From CAYMYN01 sp964394665 (GTDB lineage Bacteria; Planctomycetota; UBA1135; GCA-002686595), in the NCBI GenBank assembly GCA_964394665.1, contig CAYMYN010000033.1, positions 1 through 45,933 on the forward strand: 45,933 nt of DNA, given 5' to 3'. Position numbers and translations under genes: made by a program. A model generated the notes under the pieces. The model had not been told where the DNA came from. It ran no database searches and was given only the letters and a program-made list of their open reading frames with translations. Shown here in pieces: positions 7,212-15,533 of the stretch. Each line of letters starts with the position of its first letter. The stretch's first letter is position 1.

Positions 7212-9908
7212 TCAGCGTTGGCGGAAGACCTGGTCCGTCTGCTCGACGCGCAGACGCACGCTGCGGCCGGGCTCGCCCTCGGCGAAGATGCCCATGCGCA
7301 GGTCGTCGGTGGTCTGGCCCATGTTGGGCATGGCGGCTTCGGCGACGGGGATGCCGTCGACGACGATGCGCATGCGCGTGTCGGAGGAGCTGCCCGAGCG
7401 CTCGATGCGCACGATGCGCGTCTCCCCCACCGGCCAGGAGAGGATCGACACGTCCTCGTGGGGTCGATCGTCCCCGCCGCGCTGCATGAAGCGCGTCTGC
7501 AGCATGCCGTCGCGGTGGCGCGAGGCGCTGACCTCGGTCTGGATCTCGGCCACCAGGCCCCCACCGCGCGGCGGGCGCTCCTTCGACACGAACACCCCGA
7601 CCCGCGCGCTGGTGCCGGCGAGCACGGTCACGTGGGCCTCGAAGGAGACGAAGTCGGCCGCGTTGCGCGCGCGCCAGATGCGCGCGCGGCCGGCGCTGCG
7701 GAAGTCGCCCTCGATCAGCACGCCGCCGTCGAGCATGCGGTGCGTCGGGCCGACGCCCTCGTCGACGATCCAGCCGCCGCGCAGCTCGTCGCGCTCGAAG
7801 CGGTCGTTCCACACGACCTTCTGCATGTGGTCGGTGAGGCGCTCGATCTGGCGCCGGGCCCAGACCCGGTGCGGGTCGTTCTCGGGGAACGCGCGCCGCT
7901 CGTCGTCGTGTTCGCGGAGCTGCGTCAGCGCTTCGAGGGTCTCGCCGCGCACGTAGTTCACCCAGGCCAAGCCGTTGCGCGCCACGGGGTGCGCGCGCGC
8001 GCCCTCGAGGGCCGCGCGGAAGCTGGCCTCGGCCTCGCTCGACTGGCCCAGGCGCAAGCGGTTGAGGCCGCGCAGGGCGTGCCAACCGGCTTGGTCGGGG
8101 GCCAGATCCAGGGCCCGCTCGAGGTAGCGCTCGGCGTCCTCGTGGCGGCCCTCGTCGAAGGCGATGCGGCCCAGGGCCACGAGCGCGTCGGGGTACTCGA
8201 GCTCGCGGTCGAGCGCCGCGCCGAAGGCCTCGCGGGCGCCGGCGGCGTCGTCGCGCTCGGCGAGCAGCCTCCCGCGCAGGTAGAGCGTGTAGGCGTCGGT
8301 CGGGTCGTTCTCGCCCGCCAGCTCGATGAAGCGCAGCGCGTCCTCGCCATGGCCGGTGTGGTCGGCGAGCCAGGCGAGCGCGCGCCAGGCGTGCACGGCG
8401 TCGAGCGGATCGGCGTCGGCCGCCAACAGCAGCCGATCGCGGGCGACGGCGTAGTCGCCCGACGCCAGGGAGTCGAGCCCCGCGGCGAGCAACAATCCGG
8501 CCCCGGCGCCCTCGAGCTCGCCGCCGCCCGCGCCCGCCCCGCTCCCGTTGAGCCCGCCGCGGCGCTCGAGGTAGGCCACCGCGAGCAACCCGGCGCGCGC
8601 GCCCTGGTGCTCGGGGGACGCTTGCTGCGCCTGGCGGAACCACGAACGCGCGTCGGCGAGGTCGCCCAACGCCAACCGGGCGGCGCCCAGGTCGGTGCGG
8701 ATGTCGGCCCGCACGTGCGCCTGCTCGGGCGCGGAGGGCTCGTAGCGCGCGGCGGAGGCGAAGTGTTCGGCGGCGGCTTCGTGTCGCCCGAGTCGGTGGA
8801 GCAGCCGCCCCAGCGCCCAGTGCACCTGCCACGAGGTGCGCCCGAAGCGCTCGGCCTCGCGCAGGCGCGCCAGGGCCCGGTCGAAGAGCCGGAAACGCGC
8901 CTCGAGCTCGGCCAGGCGGGTCAGGACCAGGGGATGTTGGGTGAAGCGGCCCTCGAGCAGCTCGGTGTAGATGCGGAAGGCCGCCTCGAAGTCGAAGGCC
9001 GCCTCGCGCGCGCGGGCGAGCAGCAGGCGCGGGGTCGGATCCTGGTCGGCGAAGGGCTCGGTGCGCCGCAGCATCTCCTCCGCGACCTCGAGGGCGCGCG
9101 GCGTGGAGAGACGCTGGGCGATGCACCACTCGGCGAAGGCCAGGGCCTCCTCGTAGTCGCCGTGGGGCAACGGGTCGGCGAAGCCCAGGCGCTCGAGCTC
9201 GATGCGGTTCTGGACCGTCTGCGCGAAGCCGAAGTCCTCGACCCGCCCGCGCTCGAAGGCGATCGGAGCCTGGCCGGGGAACCGTTCCTTGCCCGTGGCC
9301 GGATCGAACTCGACGAACAGGATCGCTTCGTTCGCCCGCCGCCCGAGGGTGTAGCGGTCCTCGTTGCGGATCTGCCCGAAGCGTAGTTGGCCGACGAAGA
9401 TCCAGTCGTAGAGCTGCTTGAAGGTCTCGGTGCGCTGGGCGCGCTCGGTGGCCGTCAGCAGGTTCTCCGCCACGGCCGCGAGGTCCTCGTCCCCGTCCGC
9501 GTCGAAGACCGAACCCAGCTCCTCGCCCTGGCTGAACAGGCCCTCGACCACGGCGGGCTCCAGGGCGGCGCGCAGGGTGCGGCCGTGCAGGCGCGGCGCG
9601 GGGCCGGGGACCGGCGGCGGCAAGAGGCCCGCCAAGGGCTCGAGCGGCGGCGTCTCGAGCGGCAAGGGCGGCAGGGGCCGGGTCTCGCGCGGGGCCTCGA
9701 AGAGCGCGCGGGCGAAGTCGTCGGCGCGGCGCTCGCCCGAGAGCACGCGCGCGAGGTCCGGCGCGGGATGGTCGGCGAAGACCGGCGGATCGCCGCCACG
9801 CCCGCCGCCGCGTTGGGCGACCGGCGCGTCGCCGAGGTCGGAGTAGACCAGGAAGCCGAGCAGCAACGCGGCGCCCGCGAACACGATCTGTTCTTGACGA
9901 AGGGCCAC
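7212..9908 (-). CDS. Membrane-anchored TPR protein with C-terminal jelly-roll domain
   Basis: 898 residues from a GTG start three bases after the GspM-like stop. Residues about 6-24 (QIVFAGAALLLGFLVYSDL) form a single membrane anchor, so the rest probably faces the periplasm. The middle, about residues 230-680, is a series of degenerate tetratricopeptide repeats, for example AEHFASAARYEPSAPEQAHV and DAERYLERALDLAPDQAGW. The last 200 residues or so (from VVWNDRFERDELRGGW) are beta-rich and look like the concanavalin A-like fold of the DUF1080/LamG kind, with a HRMLDGGVLIEGDF turn and an RIVVDGIPVAEA hairpin. It sits between the assembly-platform and pseudopilin genes, so it may be a scaffold for the secretion apparatus or its substrate. 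That role is inferred. Confidence 0.7.
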   Translation of the reverse strand: MALRQEQIVFAGAALLLGFLVYSDLGDAPVAQRGGGRGGDPPVFADHPAPDLARVLSGERRADDFARALFEAPRETRPLPPLPLETPPLEPLAGLLPPPVPGPAPRLHGRTLRAALEPAVVEGLFSQGEELGSVFDADGDEDLAAVAENLLTATERAQRTETFKQLYDWIFVGQLRFGQIRNEDRYTLGRRANEAILFVEFDPATGKERFPGQAPIAFERGRVEDFGFAQTVQNRIELERLGFADPLPHGDYEEALAFAEWCIAQRLSTPRALEVAEEMLRRTEPFADQDPTPRLLLARAREAAFDFEAAFRIYTELLEGRFTQHPLVLTRLAELEARFRLFDRALARLREAERFGRTSWQVHWALGRLLHRLGRHEAAAEHFASAARYEPSAPEQAHVRADIRTDLGAARLALGDLADARSWFRQAQQASPEHQGARAGLLAVAYLERRGGLNGSGAGAGGGELEGAGAGLLLAAGLDSLASGDYAVARDRLLLAADADPLDAVHAWRALAWLADHTGHGEDALRFIELAGENDPTDAYTLYLRGRLLAERDDAAGAREAFGAALDRELEYPDALVALGRIAFDEGRHEDAERYLERALDLAPDQAGWHALRGLNRLRLGQSSEAEASFRAALEGARAHPVARNGLAWVNYVRGETLEALTQLREHDDERRAFPENDPHRVWARRQIERLTDHMQKVVWNDRFERDELRGGWIVDEGVGPTHRMLDGGVLIEGDFRSAGRARIWRARNAADFVSFEAHVTVLAGTSARVGVFVSKERPPRGGGLVAEIQTEVSASRHRDGMLQTRFMQRGGDDRPHEDVSILSWPVGETRIVRIERSGSSSDTRMRIVVDGIPVAEAAMPNMGQTTDDLRMGIFAEGEPGRSVRLRVEQTDQVFRQR

Positions 9909-9911
9909 GGC

Positions 9912-10682
9912 TCAGACCTCCCCTGCCTCGATCCGGCCCACGCGCGCGACCACGAAGACCACGTCCAGGCGCGCCTCGTCGGCGCGCGCGCGCTCGGGTT
10001 GCATCTCGACCTCCTCGAGCAGCAGGGGCTGGCCCCCGGGGGTCTGGGTCGCCAGCAGCAGGCGCGCCAGCGCGGCCGAGGGTCCGGAGATGCGCATGCG
10101 CACGCTCGTGCGCTCGATCAAGCCCACGCCGCGCCGCGAGCCCAGGCCCGGATCGAGCTTGATGTCGATGCGTTCGATGCGCGGCACGCCGTGCTCGAAG
10201 GCCAGGCGCACCACGCGCTCGATGAGGTCGAGGGCCGCCAGGTGGCGCTCGATCTCCTCGGGCTTGGTGGGCGCGAGGGCCGGCAGACCCAGGTCCTCGG
10301 GCAGACGCACCGCCCGGCGACCGGCCTCGCGGGACAGGGCCTCGCGGACCTCGGTGACGCGCGTGAAGTACCGACCGGTCGGCGAGCTCGCGTCGGCCCC
10401 CAGGGAGAAGCCCGGGCGCGGCTGGAAGGCGACCTGCGCCTCGAGACGGCCCAGCGCGGCGCGCAGCGCTTCGTTCTGCTCGCGCGCGGTGTCGAGCTGC
10501 GCGGTCTGGTAGCGCGGCTCGGCCAGGGCGCGCCGGCGCGCGGCGAGCGAGGCGCGCGTCGCGCGCAGCTCGTCGCCGATGAAGCTCGAGATGAGCAGCT
10601 CGCCCAGGCCGAACACCACCAGGCCCAGGGCCACGAGCGCGACGAACTTCTTGTTCTCCTGCCAGTAGTCGTTGAGGTCCAT
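9912..10682 (-). CDS. GspM/PilO-like inner-membrane assembly protein
   Basis: 256 residues beginning at the ATG at 10682, four bases after the preceding stop. The topology is that of GspM and PilO: a short cytoplasmic segment (MDLNDYWQENKK), one transmembrane helix (FVALVALGLVVFGLGELLI), a coiled-coil-like stretch (about residues 38-90) and a ferredoxin-like periplasmic domain. In that domain the strand SVRMRISGPSAALARLLLA is followed by PLLLEEVEMQ, a strand arrangement typical of PilO/GspM. It follows the PilM-PilN fusion directly, as PilO follows PilN in pilus operons. It should dimerise with the PilN-like half of that protein and link it to the outer part of the apparatus. Sequence identity to either family looks low, so GspM and PilO cannot be told apart. 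Confidence 0.75.
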   Translation of the reverse strand: MDLNDYWQENKKFVALVALGLVVFGLGELLISSFIGDELRATRASLAARRRALAEPRYQTAQLDTAREQNEALRAALGRLEAQVAFQPRPGFSLGADASSPTGRYFTRVTEVREALSREAGRRAVRLPEDLGLPALAPTKPEEIERHLAALDLIERVVRLAFEHGVPRIERIDIKLDPGLGSRRGVGLIERTSVRMRISGPSAALARLLLATQTPGGQPLLLEEVEMQPERARADEARLDVVFVVARVGRIEAGEV

Positions 10683-10686
10683 GGCT

Positions 10687-12330
10687 TCAGCGTCCTCCCG
10701 CCGCGCTGGAGGACGCGCCCGCGCGGGGTGCGAGCAGGGTCAGGTCGAGGGAGAACTCGGTGCCCCGCGGGCTCGGGGCGGCCTTGAGGGCGGCCTCGGC
10801 CAGCGACGCGCGCGTGCGCTCGAGGAATCGCTCGTAGAGCACGGCCATCGAGGCCGTGCCCTCGCGGGCGCGGCCCTCCACGCGCACGATCGGGCGCTCG
10901 GATCCGCTCGGCACGCCGAGCTCGGGGTCGGCGCGCCAGGCGCTCTGGTAGCGCGTGATCCAGAACTCCTCGGGCATGTCGCGCGCCAGGGTCTCGAACG
11001 AACGCGCGACCTGCTCGCCCGCGCCCAGGAGCGCCCACAGGTTCGTGACGTGCGCCTCGAGGGTCTTGTTCTGTTCGAGCAACTCGCGCGTCTCCTCGTG
11101 CACGCGCCGCGCGCGGGAGAGCTGGGTCGCGGCGACCTGTTCCTCGCGCGCCACCTGGGCCAGGCGGCCGCGCTGGTTGTAGGCGTCCCAGCCGAGGTAA
11201 CACACGGCCAGGACGGCGGCGGCGATCAGGAACAGCGGCCCGCCGAGGAACTCGCGCCGGCGGCGCATGCTCTCGGGCAGGATCTCGATCGAGAAGGACT
11301 CGGGGTCCGAGCCCATCGTGGCCAGGCCCAGGGCCACGACCGACTCGAGGCGGTGGTCCTCGAGCAACTCGGCCGACTCGGCGTCGAGGGCCGAGACGTC
11401 GACCACCGTGAAGGGGTCGAAGAGCTCGACCTTCACCCCCATGCCCTGCGACAGGTAGGCCGGCAGCCCCTCGAGGGCCGCGCCGCCGCCGCACAACAAC
11501 ACGCGCTCGATCTTGAGCCCGGGGATCTTGAGCTGGCTCTTGCAGAACAGCAGCGTCGACTGGAGCAAGGAGACGAGCTGCCCCGCCGCGCCCAGGATCG
11601 CGCGGCTGGCCTTCTCCTGGTTGGCGTCGGTGTAGCGCGCGCCCGGCTCGAGGGTCGCGAGCTCCTCCTTGACCTCGCCGGCCTTCTTCTCGGAGACCCC
11701 GAAGCGCTCGGCGATCGCCTGGTCGAACAGCCGCGAGCCGCCGGTCAGGTTGCGCGCGAAGACCAGATCCGGCCCGCGGCAGATGACGACGTCGAGGTTC
11801 TCGTGGCCGATGTTGGCCAGGAGCACGGTGTCGTCGCCCACGACGCCGTAGCGCAGGAACGCGTTGTAGAGCGCCAGCGCGTTGGGCGCGAAGGAGTCGA
11901 CCTGCCCGCCGATCGCCGCCAGGCCAGCGAGGTGCTTCTGGAGCAGGTCCTCGCGCGCCATGGCCAGCACGACCACGTCCTCGCCGTCGATCTCGGGCAG
12001 GGCCGGGAGCAGGTTGAAGTCCGAGGCCACGCCCGCGCCGGACTGCTCGCCGATCTCGGCCACCTCGAAGCTCATCAGCTTCTTGAGCTGCCAGTCCGCC
12101 ACGCGCGGCACCCGCGTGTAGCGGATGTTCACCTCGCGGCCGGTCAAGCCCACCCGCGCGTGGGTCGGCTTCCAGTCGAGGGCGACGCTCTTCCAGCCCG
12201 CCGCCAGGTCGCTCCCAGCGTGGGTCGCGACGGCGTAGCGCGAGACGTGGAAGGTGTTGCCCTTGTACTGGCCGCGAATCAGCTTCGCGGTCCGATGCCC
12301 GATGTCGATTCCAGTCGCGGTCTTCGGCAT
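10687..12330 (-). CDS. GspL-like PilM-PilN fusion protein
   Basis: 547 residues. The open frame runs far upstream inside the FHA gene, but the ATG at 12330 begins a clean PilM start (MPKTATGIDIGHRTAKLI), so I use it. Residues 1-355 are the actin-like PilM fold: the phosphate-1 loop GIDIGHRTAKL, a second phosphate loop in LLANIGHENLDVVI, and the adenosine motif VLLCGGGAALEGLP. A single helix follows at about 363-382 (PLFLIAAAVLAVCYLGW). After it come a coiled coil and a PilN-like periplasmic domain containing FETLARDMPEEFWITRYQ. One chain thus joins cytoplasmic PilM to membrane PilN, which is the architecture of type II secretion GspL. It probably connects the secretion ATPase to the GspM-like neighbour. 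Confidence 0.85.
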   Translation of the reverse strand: MPKTATGIDIGHRTAKLIRGQYKGNTFHVSRYAVATHAGSDLAAGWKSVALDWKPTHARVGLTGREVNIRYTRVPRVADWQLKKLMSFEVAEIGEQSGAGVASDFNLLPALPEIDGEDVVVLAMAREDLLQKHLAGLAAIGGQVDSFAPNALALYNAFLRYGVVGDDTVLLANIGHENLDVVICRGPDLVFARNLTGGSRLFDQAIAERFGVSEKKAGEVKEELATLEPGARYTDANQEKASRAILGAAGQLVSLLQSTLLFCKSQLKIPGLKIERVLLCGGGAALEGLPAYLSQGMGVKVELFDPFTVVDVSALDAESAELLEDHRLESVVALGLATMGSDPESFSIEILPESMRRRREFLGGPLFLIAAAVLAVCYLGWDAYNQRGRLAQVAREEQVAATQLSRARRVHEETRELLEQNKTLEAHVTNLWALLGAGEQVARSFETLARDMPEEFWITRYQSAWRADPELGVPSGSERPIVRVEGRAREGTASMAVLYERFLERTRASLAEAALKAAPSPRGTEFSLDLTLLAPRAGASSSAAGGR

Positions 12331-12370
12331 GCCTGGTGCGGCGCGTCTGTCGTGGTGCGGTGGGGAGGGA

Positions 12371-14359
12371 TCAGCGACGGGCGCCGCCGAAGGTCTCGTC
12401 GAGGTAGGTGCCGACGGCCGCGGCCAGGGAGCTCGCCCCCTGCGCCTCCAGCACGGCTCGGATCGCGCCCAGGCGCTCGGCCTCGCCGCGCGCCAGATCG
12501 GTCTCGAGGTCGCGCAGCTCGAGGTCGACGGCGGCCACGACCTCGGCGGCGCGGCGCTCGACCTCGCTGGGGGCGTAGCGCGCCCCGACGTCCCGGGCGT
12601 GCTGGCGCGCGCGGCGGTACAGGTCCGCCAGACGGAAGAACCGCGCGCGCTCGAGCTCGCGCTCGACCTCGCCCAGCTCGGCCAGGCCGGCGTTGACGAG
12701 CTGCGCGCGGGCGGCCTCGGCTTCCTCGACCAGGCGCCGCTCGAAGGGCGTCTCGGCGAGCAGACGGTCCCAGGTCTCGAGCGCGGCCCCGAGCCGGCCC
12801 TGCTGCTGGGCGTTGCGCGCCGCGAAGGCCAACTCGCCGGCGCGGGCGCGTTCCGGTCCGAAGTCGAGCTGCAGCATGAACTCGCGCGGCGCGGGCGCGA
12901 CCTCGAGGACCGCGGCCCCGCCCTGGGCCCGCGAGCGCACGCGCACCGGCTGCGGGAAGAGCAGGCCCACGAGGTCGGGCCCGTCGCCGAACAACAGGGC
13001 CTCGACGCCCTCCTGCTCGAACTCGAGCGCCCGCGCGCGCACCACGCCATCGACGCGCGTCGCCAGGCCCGCGGACACCGCGCCCTCCTCGCCGCGCAGC
13101 GCGAGCCGCGGCTCGAACCCCGGCGGCAGGCCCGTCGGCAGTTGCGCCGTGAGCCGCATTCGTCCGTCCTGCTGCACGACGGCGAGCGGCACGTCCTGCG
13201 CGAGGCTGCCCTCGGCGCCCTCGAGCTCGACGCGCAGGTCGCCGAGCACGGGCCGGGCGACCTTTTGGAGCTGCGCGCCCTGCGCCGGTCGGCCGACGAG
13301 GAACAGGCGGTACTCGGCGCTGCGGGCGTCGGGCTCGGGCGCGCTGCCCGTGGCGAGCAGCACCACGTCGTCGAGGTCGACCCGGCCGCCCGCGGGGCCC
13401 GCGACGGCCTGCACGACGACCCGCGCGCGTTCGTACCCGGCGGGCACCGGCGCGAGGAACTCGACGGCCTCGTGCTCGGCGAGGTCCCCGATCCAGGGCC
13501 CGAAGGCGACGAGCGAGCGCGGCTCGCCGCCGCCGCTGGGCGTCGGCCCGAGCAGCTCGATGCCCACCCGACCCGCGGCGTCCTCGCCGGCGCGCAGGCG
13601 CGCCGCGAGCCGCAGGGCGCTGCCCTCGCGGGCGGCGAAGCTCGCCGCGGCGGCCTGGGCCCGCTCGCCACCGGCGAGGCTCGCCCGCAGGCCGAAGGCG
13701 CCCGAGAACCGCGCCCCGGGGCTGCGCTCGAAGAAGGCGCTCGAGCCCGGCGCGGCCTCGAAGTCGGCCTGGCCCTGCTCGAAGGAGAAGTCCTCGCCGA
13801 TCAGGTTGCCGGCCACCGCTTCGACGGGCCGGGTGCGGGTGCGGGCGGTCTCGCCGCCGCCCAGCAGGAGCCAGGCCGCGGCGCCCGCGCCGGCCAGCGC
13901 GAGCACGAGCACGACCAGGCCGACCTTCGAGCGGCGCGCGCCCGCCAGCACCTTGGCCGCGTCGAGGCGCGCGACGCCCTCGCCCGCGGCGGAGGCGTCC
14001 GGAGTCGGGGCGGCGGCGCCGCGGCGCGGCGCGCCGCCCCGATCGGGCTGCTCCCCCGCCAGGCGCGCGTCGGCCAGCACCAGCGCCACGTTGCCGAACA
14101 GGATCCGGTCGCCGTGGGCCGGGCGGGCCTCCTCGACGCGTTGGGATCCGACGCGGGTGCCGTTGGTGCTGCCGAGGTCGCGCAGCACCAGGCCCTCGCC
14201 CTCGGGGAGCAGCTCCGCGTGGCGGCCCGAGACCGACGCGTCGGCGATCACCAGGGTGTTGCCCGGGCGCCGGCCGACGGTCATGCCCTCCGCGGGGACG
14301 GGGATGGTCTCGCCCGCGCGCTCGCCGGACTCGAAGCGCAGGGTGAATCGGGTTTGCAT
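12371..14359 (-). CDS. FHA-domain membrane protein with beta-rich and helical tail
   Basis: 662 residues starting at the ATG at 14359. Residues about 20-95 are a forkhead-associated domain: GMTVGRRPGNTLVIADASVS has the conserved GR and the turn before SGRHAEL, and DLGSTNGTRVGS is the signature Asn-Gly loop. Such domains bind phosphothreonine, so a Ser/Thr kinase partner is expected. A membrane helix lies at about 145-167 (KVGLVVLVLALAGAGAAAWLL). Residues 185-320 are beta-rich, like a carbohydrate-binding jelly roll (SFEQGQADFE ... RVDLDDVVLLATG). The C-terminal 150 residues are predicted helical and charged. It is the first gene of the operon, 40 bases before the PilM-PilN fusion, and might couple phosphorylation signals to assembly. 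No kinase is encoded beside it. Confidence 0.8.
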   Translation of the reverse strand: MQTRFTLRFESGERAGETIPVPAEGMTVGRRPGNTLVIADASVSGRHAELLPEGEGLVLRDLGSTNGTRVGSQRVEEARPAHGDRILFGNVALVLADARLAGEQPDRGGAPRRGAAAPTPDASAAGEGVARLDAAKVLAGARRSKVGLVVLVLALAGAGAAAWLLLGGGETARTRTRPVEAVAGNLIGEDFSFEQGQADFEAAPGSSAFFERSPGARFSGAFGLRASLAGGERAQAAAASFAAREGSALRLAARLRAGEDAAGRVGIELLGPTPSGGGEPRSLVAFGPWIGDLAEHEAVEFLAPVPAGYERARVVVQAVAGPAGGRVDLDDVVLLATGSAPEPDARSAEYRLFLVGRPAQGAQLQKVARPVLGDLRVELEGAEGSLAQDVPLAVVQQDGRMRLTAQLPTGLPPGFEPRLALRGEEGAVSAGLATRVDGVVRARALEFEQEGVEALLFGDGPDLVGLLFPQPVRVRSRAQGGAAVLEVAPAPREFMLQLDFGPERARAGELAFAARNAQQQGRLGAALETWDRLLAETPFERRLVEEAEAARAQLVNAGLAELGEVERELERARFFRLADLYRRARQHARDVGARYAPSEVERRAAEVVAAVDLELRDLETDLARGEAERLGAIRAVLEAQGASSLAAAVGTYLDETFGGARR

Positions 14360-14561
14360 GTTCGGTGCGGACGGGCCGGGCTGCCGGGTCCCCGTGGATG
14401 GGCGCCGCGCGGCGTCGGCGCGCCCCGCGGCGGGTTCGGGGACCGGGGGCGCGGGTGCGGCGGGGAGGCGGCTCGGGGGTCGGAGCGGGCGAGGTTCGGC
14501 GGCGGGGGGCGGACCGCCGCGGGGCGGGGAGGAGCGGGCGCGGGCGCTCGGGCCGGCGGCG

Positions 14562-14582
14562 GGCGGGTTCGAACTACCCGCC
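14562..14582. promoter_or_regulatory. Inverted repeat (7-bp arms) in divergent intergenic region
   Basis: Arms ggcgggt and acccgcc are separated by seven bases (tcgaact). It lies between divergent genes and could be an operator or part of a 5' leader hairpin of the FHA operon. There is no T-tract, so it is not a classic terminator. Confidence 0.35.
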
Positions 14583-14703
14583 GCGCTGGGGGTCGTTACC
14601 CGCGGGACACGGCGCCACGATCGGGGCGAGATCGTACCCAGCGGCCCCGCGCGGAGGAATCGCCGGGGCCGCGGGGGCGCTGCGCGCGCTCCCCGTGGGC
14701 CCG

Positions 14704-14709
14704 TAGACT
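14704..14709 (+). promoter_or_regulatory. Probable -10 hexamer of rsmE (leaderless)
   Basis: TAGACT lies seven bases before the rsmE ATG at 14717. Transcription usually starts 6-8 bases after the -10 hexamer, so the message would begin at or next to the start codon. There is no Shine-Dalgarno sequence between hexamer and start. No strong -35 is visible. Confidence 0.45.
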
Positions 14710-14716
14710 CGCCCCC

Positions 14717-15517
14717 ATGTCACCGCCGCGGGATCGGGACGAGCGCGCACCCCAGCGACGTTTCCTGTTGGCGCCGGCGGGCGCCACGCCGCGCCTGCTG
14801 CCGGCGGACGAGGACCACGCGCGCCGCGTGCTGCGCCTCGCGCCGGGCGACCTGCTCGAGGGCCTCGATCGCGCGGGCGCGGCCCATCCCTACCGGGTGC
14901 GCGCCCTGTCGCGCTCGGGGCTGGAGCTCGAGCCCGCCGGCGAGCCGCGCCGTGAGCCCGAGCCCGGCGCCCCCGGCGCGCCCCTGCCCTGGTTCGAGCT
15001 GTGGCTCTCGCCCCCCCGCCCCCCGCGGGCCGAGGCCCTGGTCGAGCGCCTGTGCCAGCTCGGCGCCGCGCGCCTGCGCCCTCTGGTCCTCGAGCGCACC
15101 CCGCCCCACGGCCGCGGCGGGCGCTCCGAACGCCTGACGCGCATCGCCGACGAGACGCTCAAGCAATGCGGCCGCCTGTGGCCCCTCGAGCTTGCCGAGC
15201 CGCTCCCCCTCGAGCGCGCCCTCGCCGACCCTCCGCCCGCCGCCCTGATCCTGCTCGACCCCCGCGCACCGCGCACCCTGGGCGAGGTGCTCGAGCTCCT
15301 CGATCCGCCGCACGTGCGCGCGAGCTGGACGCGCGCCACCCCCCTGGCCCTGATCGCCGGCCCCGAGGGCGGCCTCTCCCCCGCCGAGTCGTCGACCCTC
15401 GAGCGCCACGGCGCGCACCCCGCGCGCCTCTCGCCCCACGTCCTGCGCATCGAGACCGCCGCCGAGGCCGCCGCCGCCATCGTCGCCCAGCGCGCCCTCG
15501 AGCGCGCGCCGCACTGA
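14717..15517 (+). CDS. rsmE: 16S rRNA (uracil-1498-N3)-methyltransferase RsmE
   Basis: 266 residues, close to the usual 240-260. The N-terminal PUA-like part begins with RRFLLAPAGATPRLLPADE and contains DEDHARRVLRLAPGDLLEGL, the family's H-x-x-x-V-L-R-x-x-x-G-D pattern. The C-terminal SPOUT knot has three recognisable parts: LVLERTPPHGRGGRSERLTR followed by ETLKQCGRLWP, the cofactor loop LIAGPEGGLSPAE, and the knot LSPHVLRIETAAEAA. It transfers a methyl group from S-adenosylmethionine to U1498 of 16S rRNA. The ATG at 14717 gives a family-length protein; the much longer open frame upstream is not coding. A TAGACT hexamer seven bases upstream suggests a leaderless transcript. It ends 17 bases before the convergent amidotransferase gene. 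Confidence 0.93.
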   Translation: MSPPRDRDERAPQRRFLLAPAGATPRLLPADEDHARRVLRLAPGDLLEGLDRAGAAHPYRVRALSRSGLELEPAGEPRREPEPGAPGAPLPWFELWLSPPRPPRAEALVERLCQLGAARLRPLVLERTPPHGRGGRSERLTRIADETLKQCGRLWPLELAEPLPLERALADPPPAALILLDPRAPRTLGEVLELLDPPHVRASWTRATPLALIAGPEGGLSPAESSTLERHGAHPARLSPHVLRIETAAEAAAAIVAQRALERAPH

Positions 15518-15533
15518 GCTCGGGTGCCCGGGC

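Larger units (their letters stand above)
14360..14716. other. Intergenic region between divergent FHA gene and rsmE
   Basis: About 357 bases of very GC-rich DNA with no convincing gene. It must hold the promoter of the secretion operon (minus strand) and that of rsmE (plus strand). A TANNNT hexamer (TACGAT on the minus strand, near 14630) might be a -10 element for the operon, but no good -35 partner is visible. An inverted repeat with 7-base arms lies at 14562-14582. Confidence 0.5.

Noticed and set aside
7218..12696. Long plus-strand frames opposite the TPR, GspM and PilM-PilN genes
   Set aside because: Same shadow effect; the minus-strand genes have clear family motifs and these do not.
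14561..14583. tRNA-like T-arm (ggttcgaac within an inverted repeat)
   Set aside because: No acceptor, D or anticodon arm fits around it and the loop length is wrong for the natural stem.
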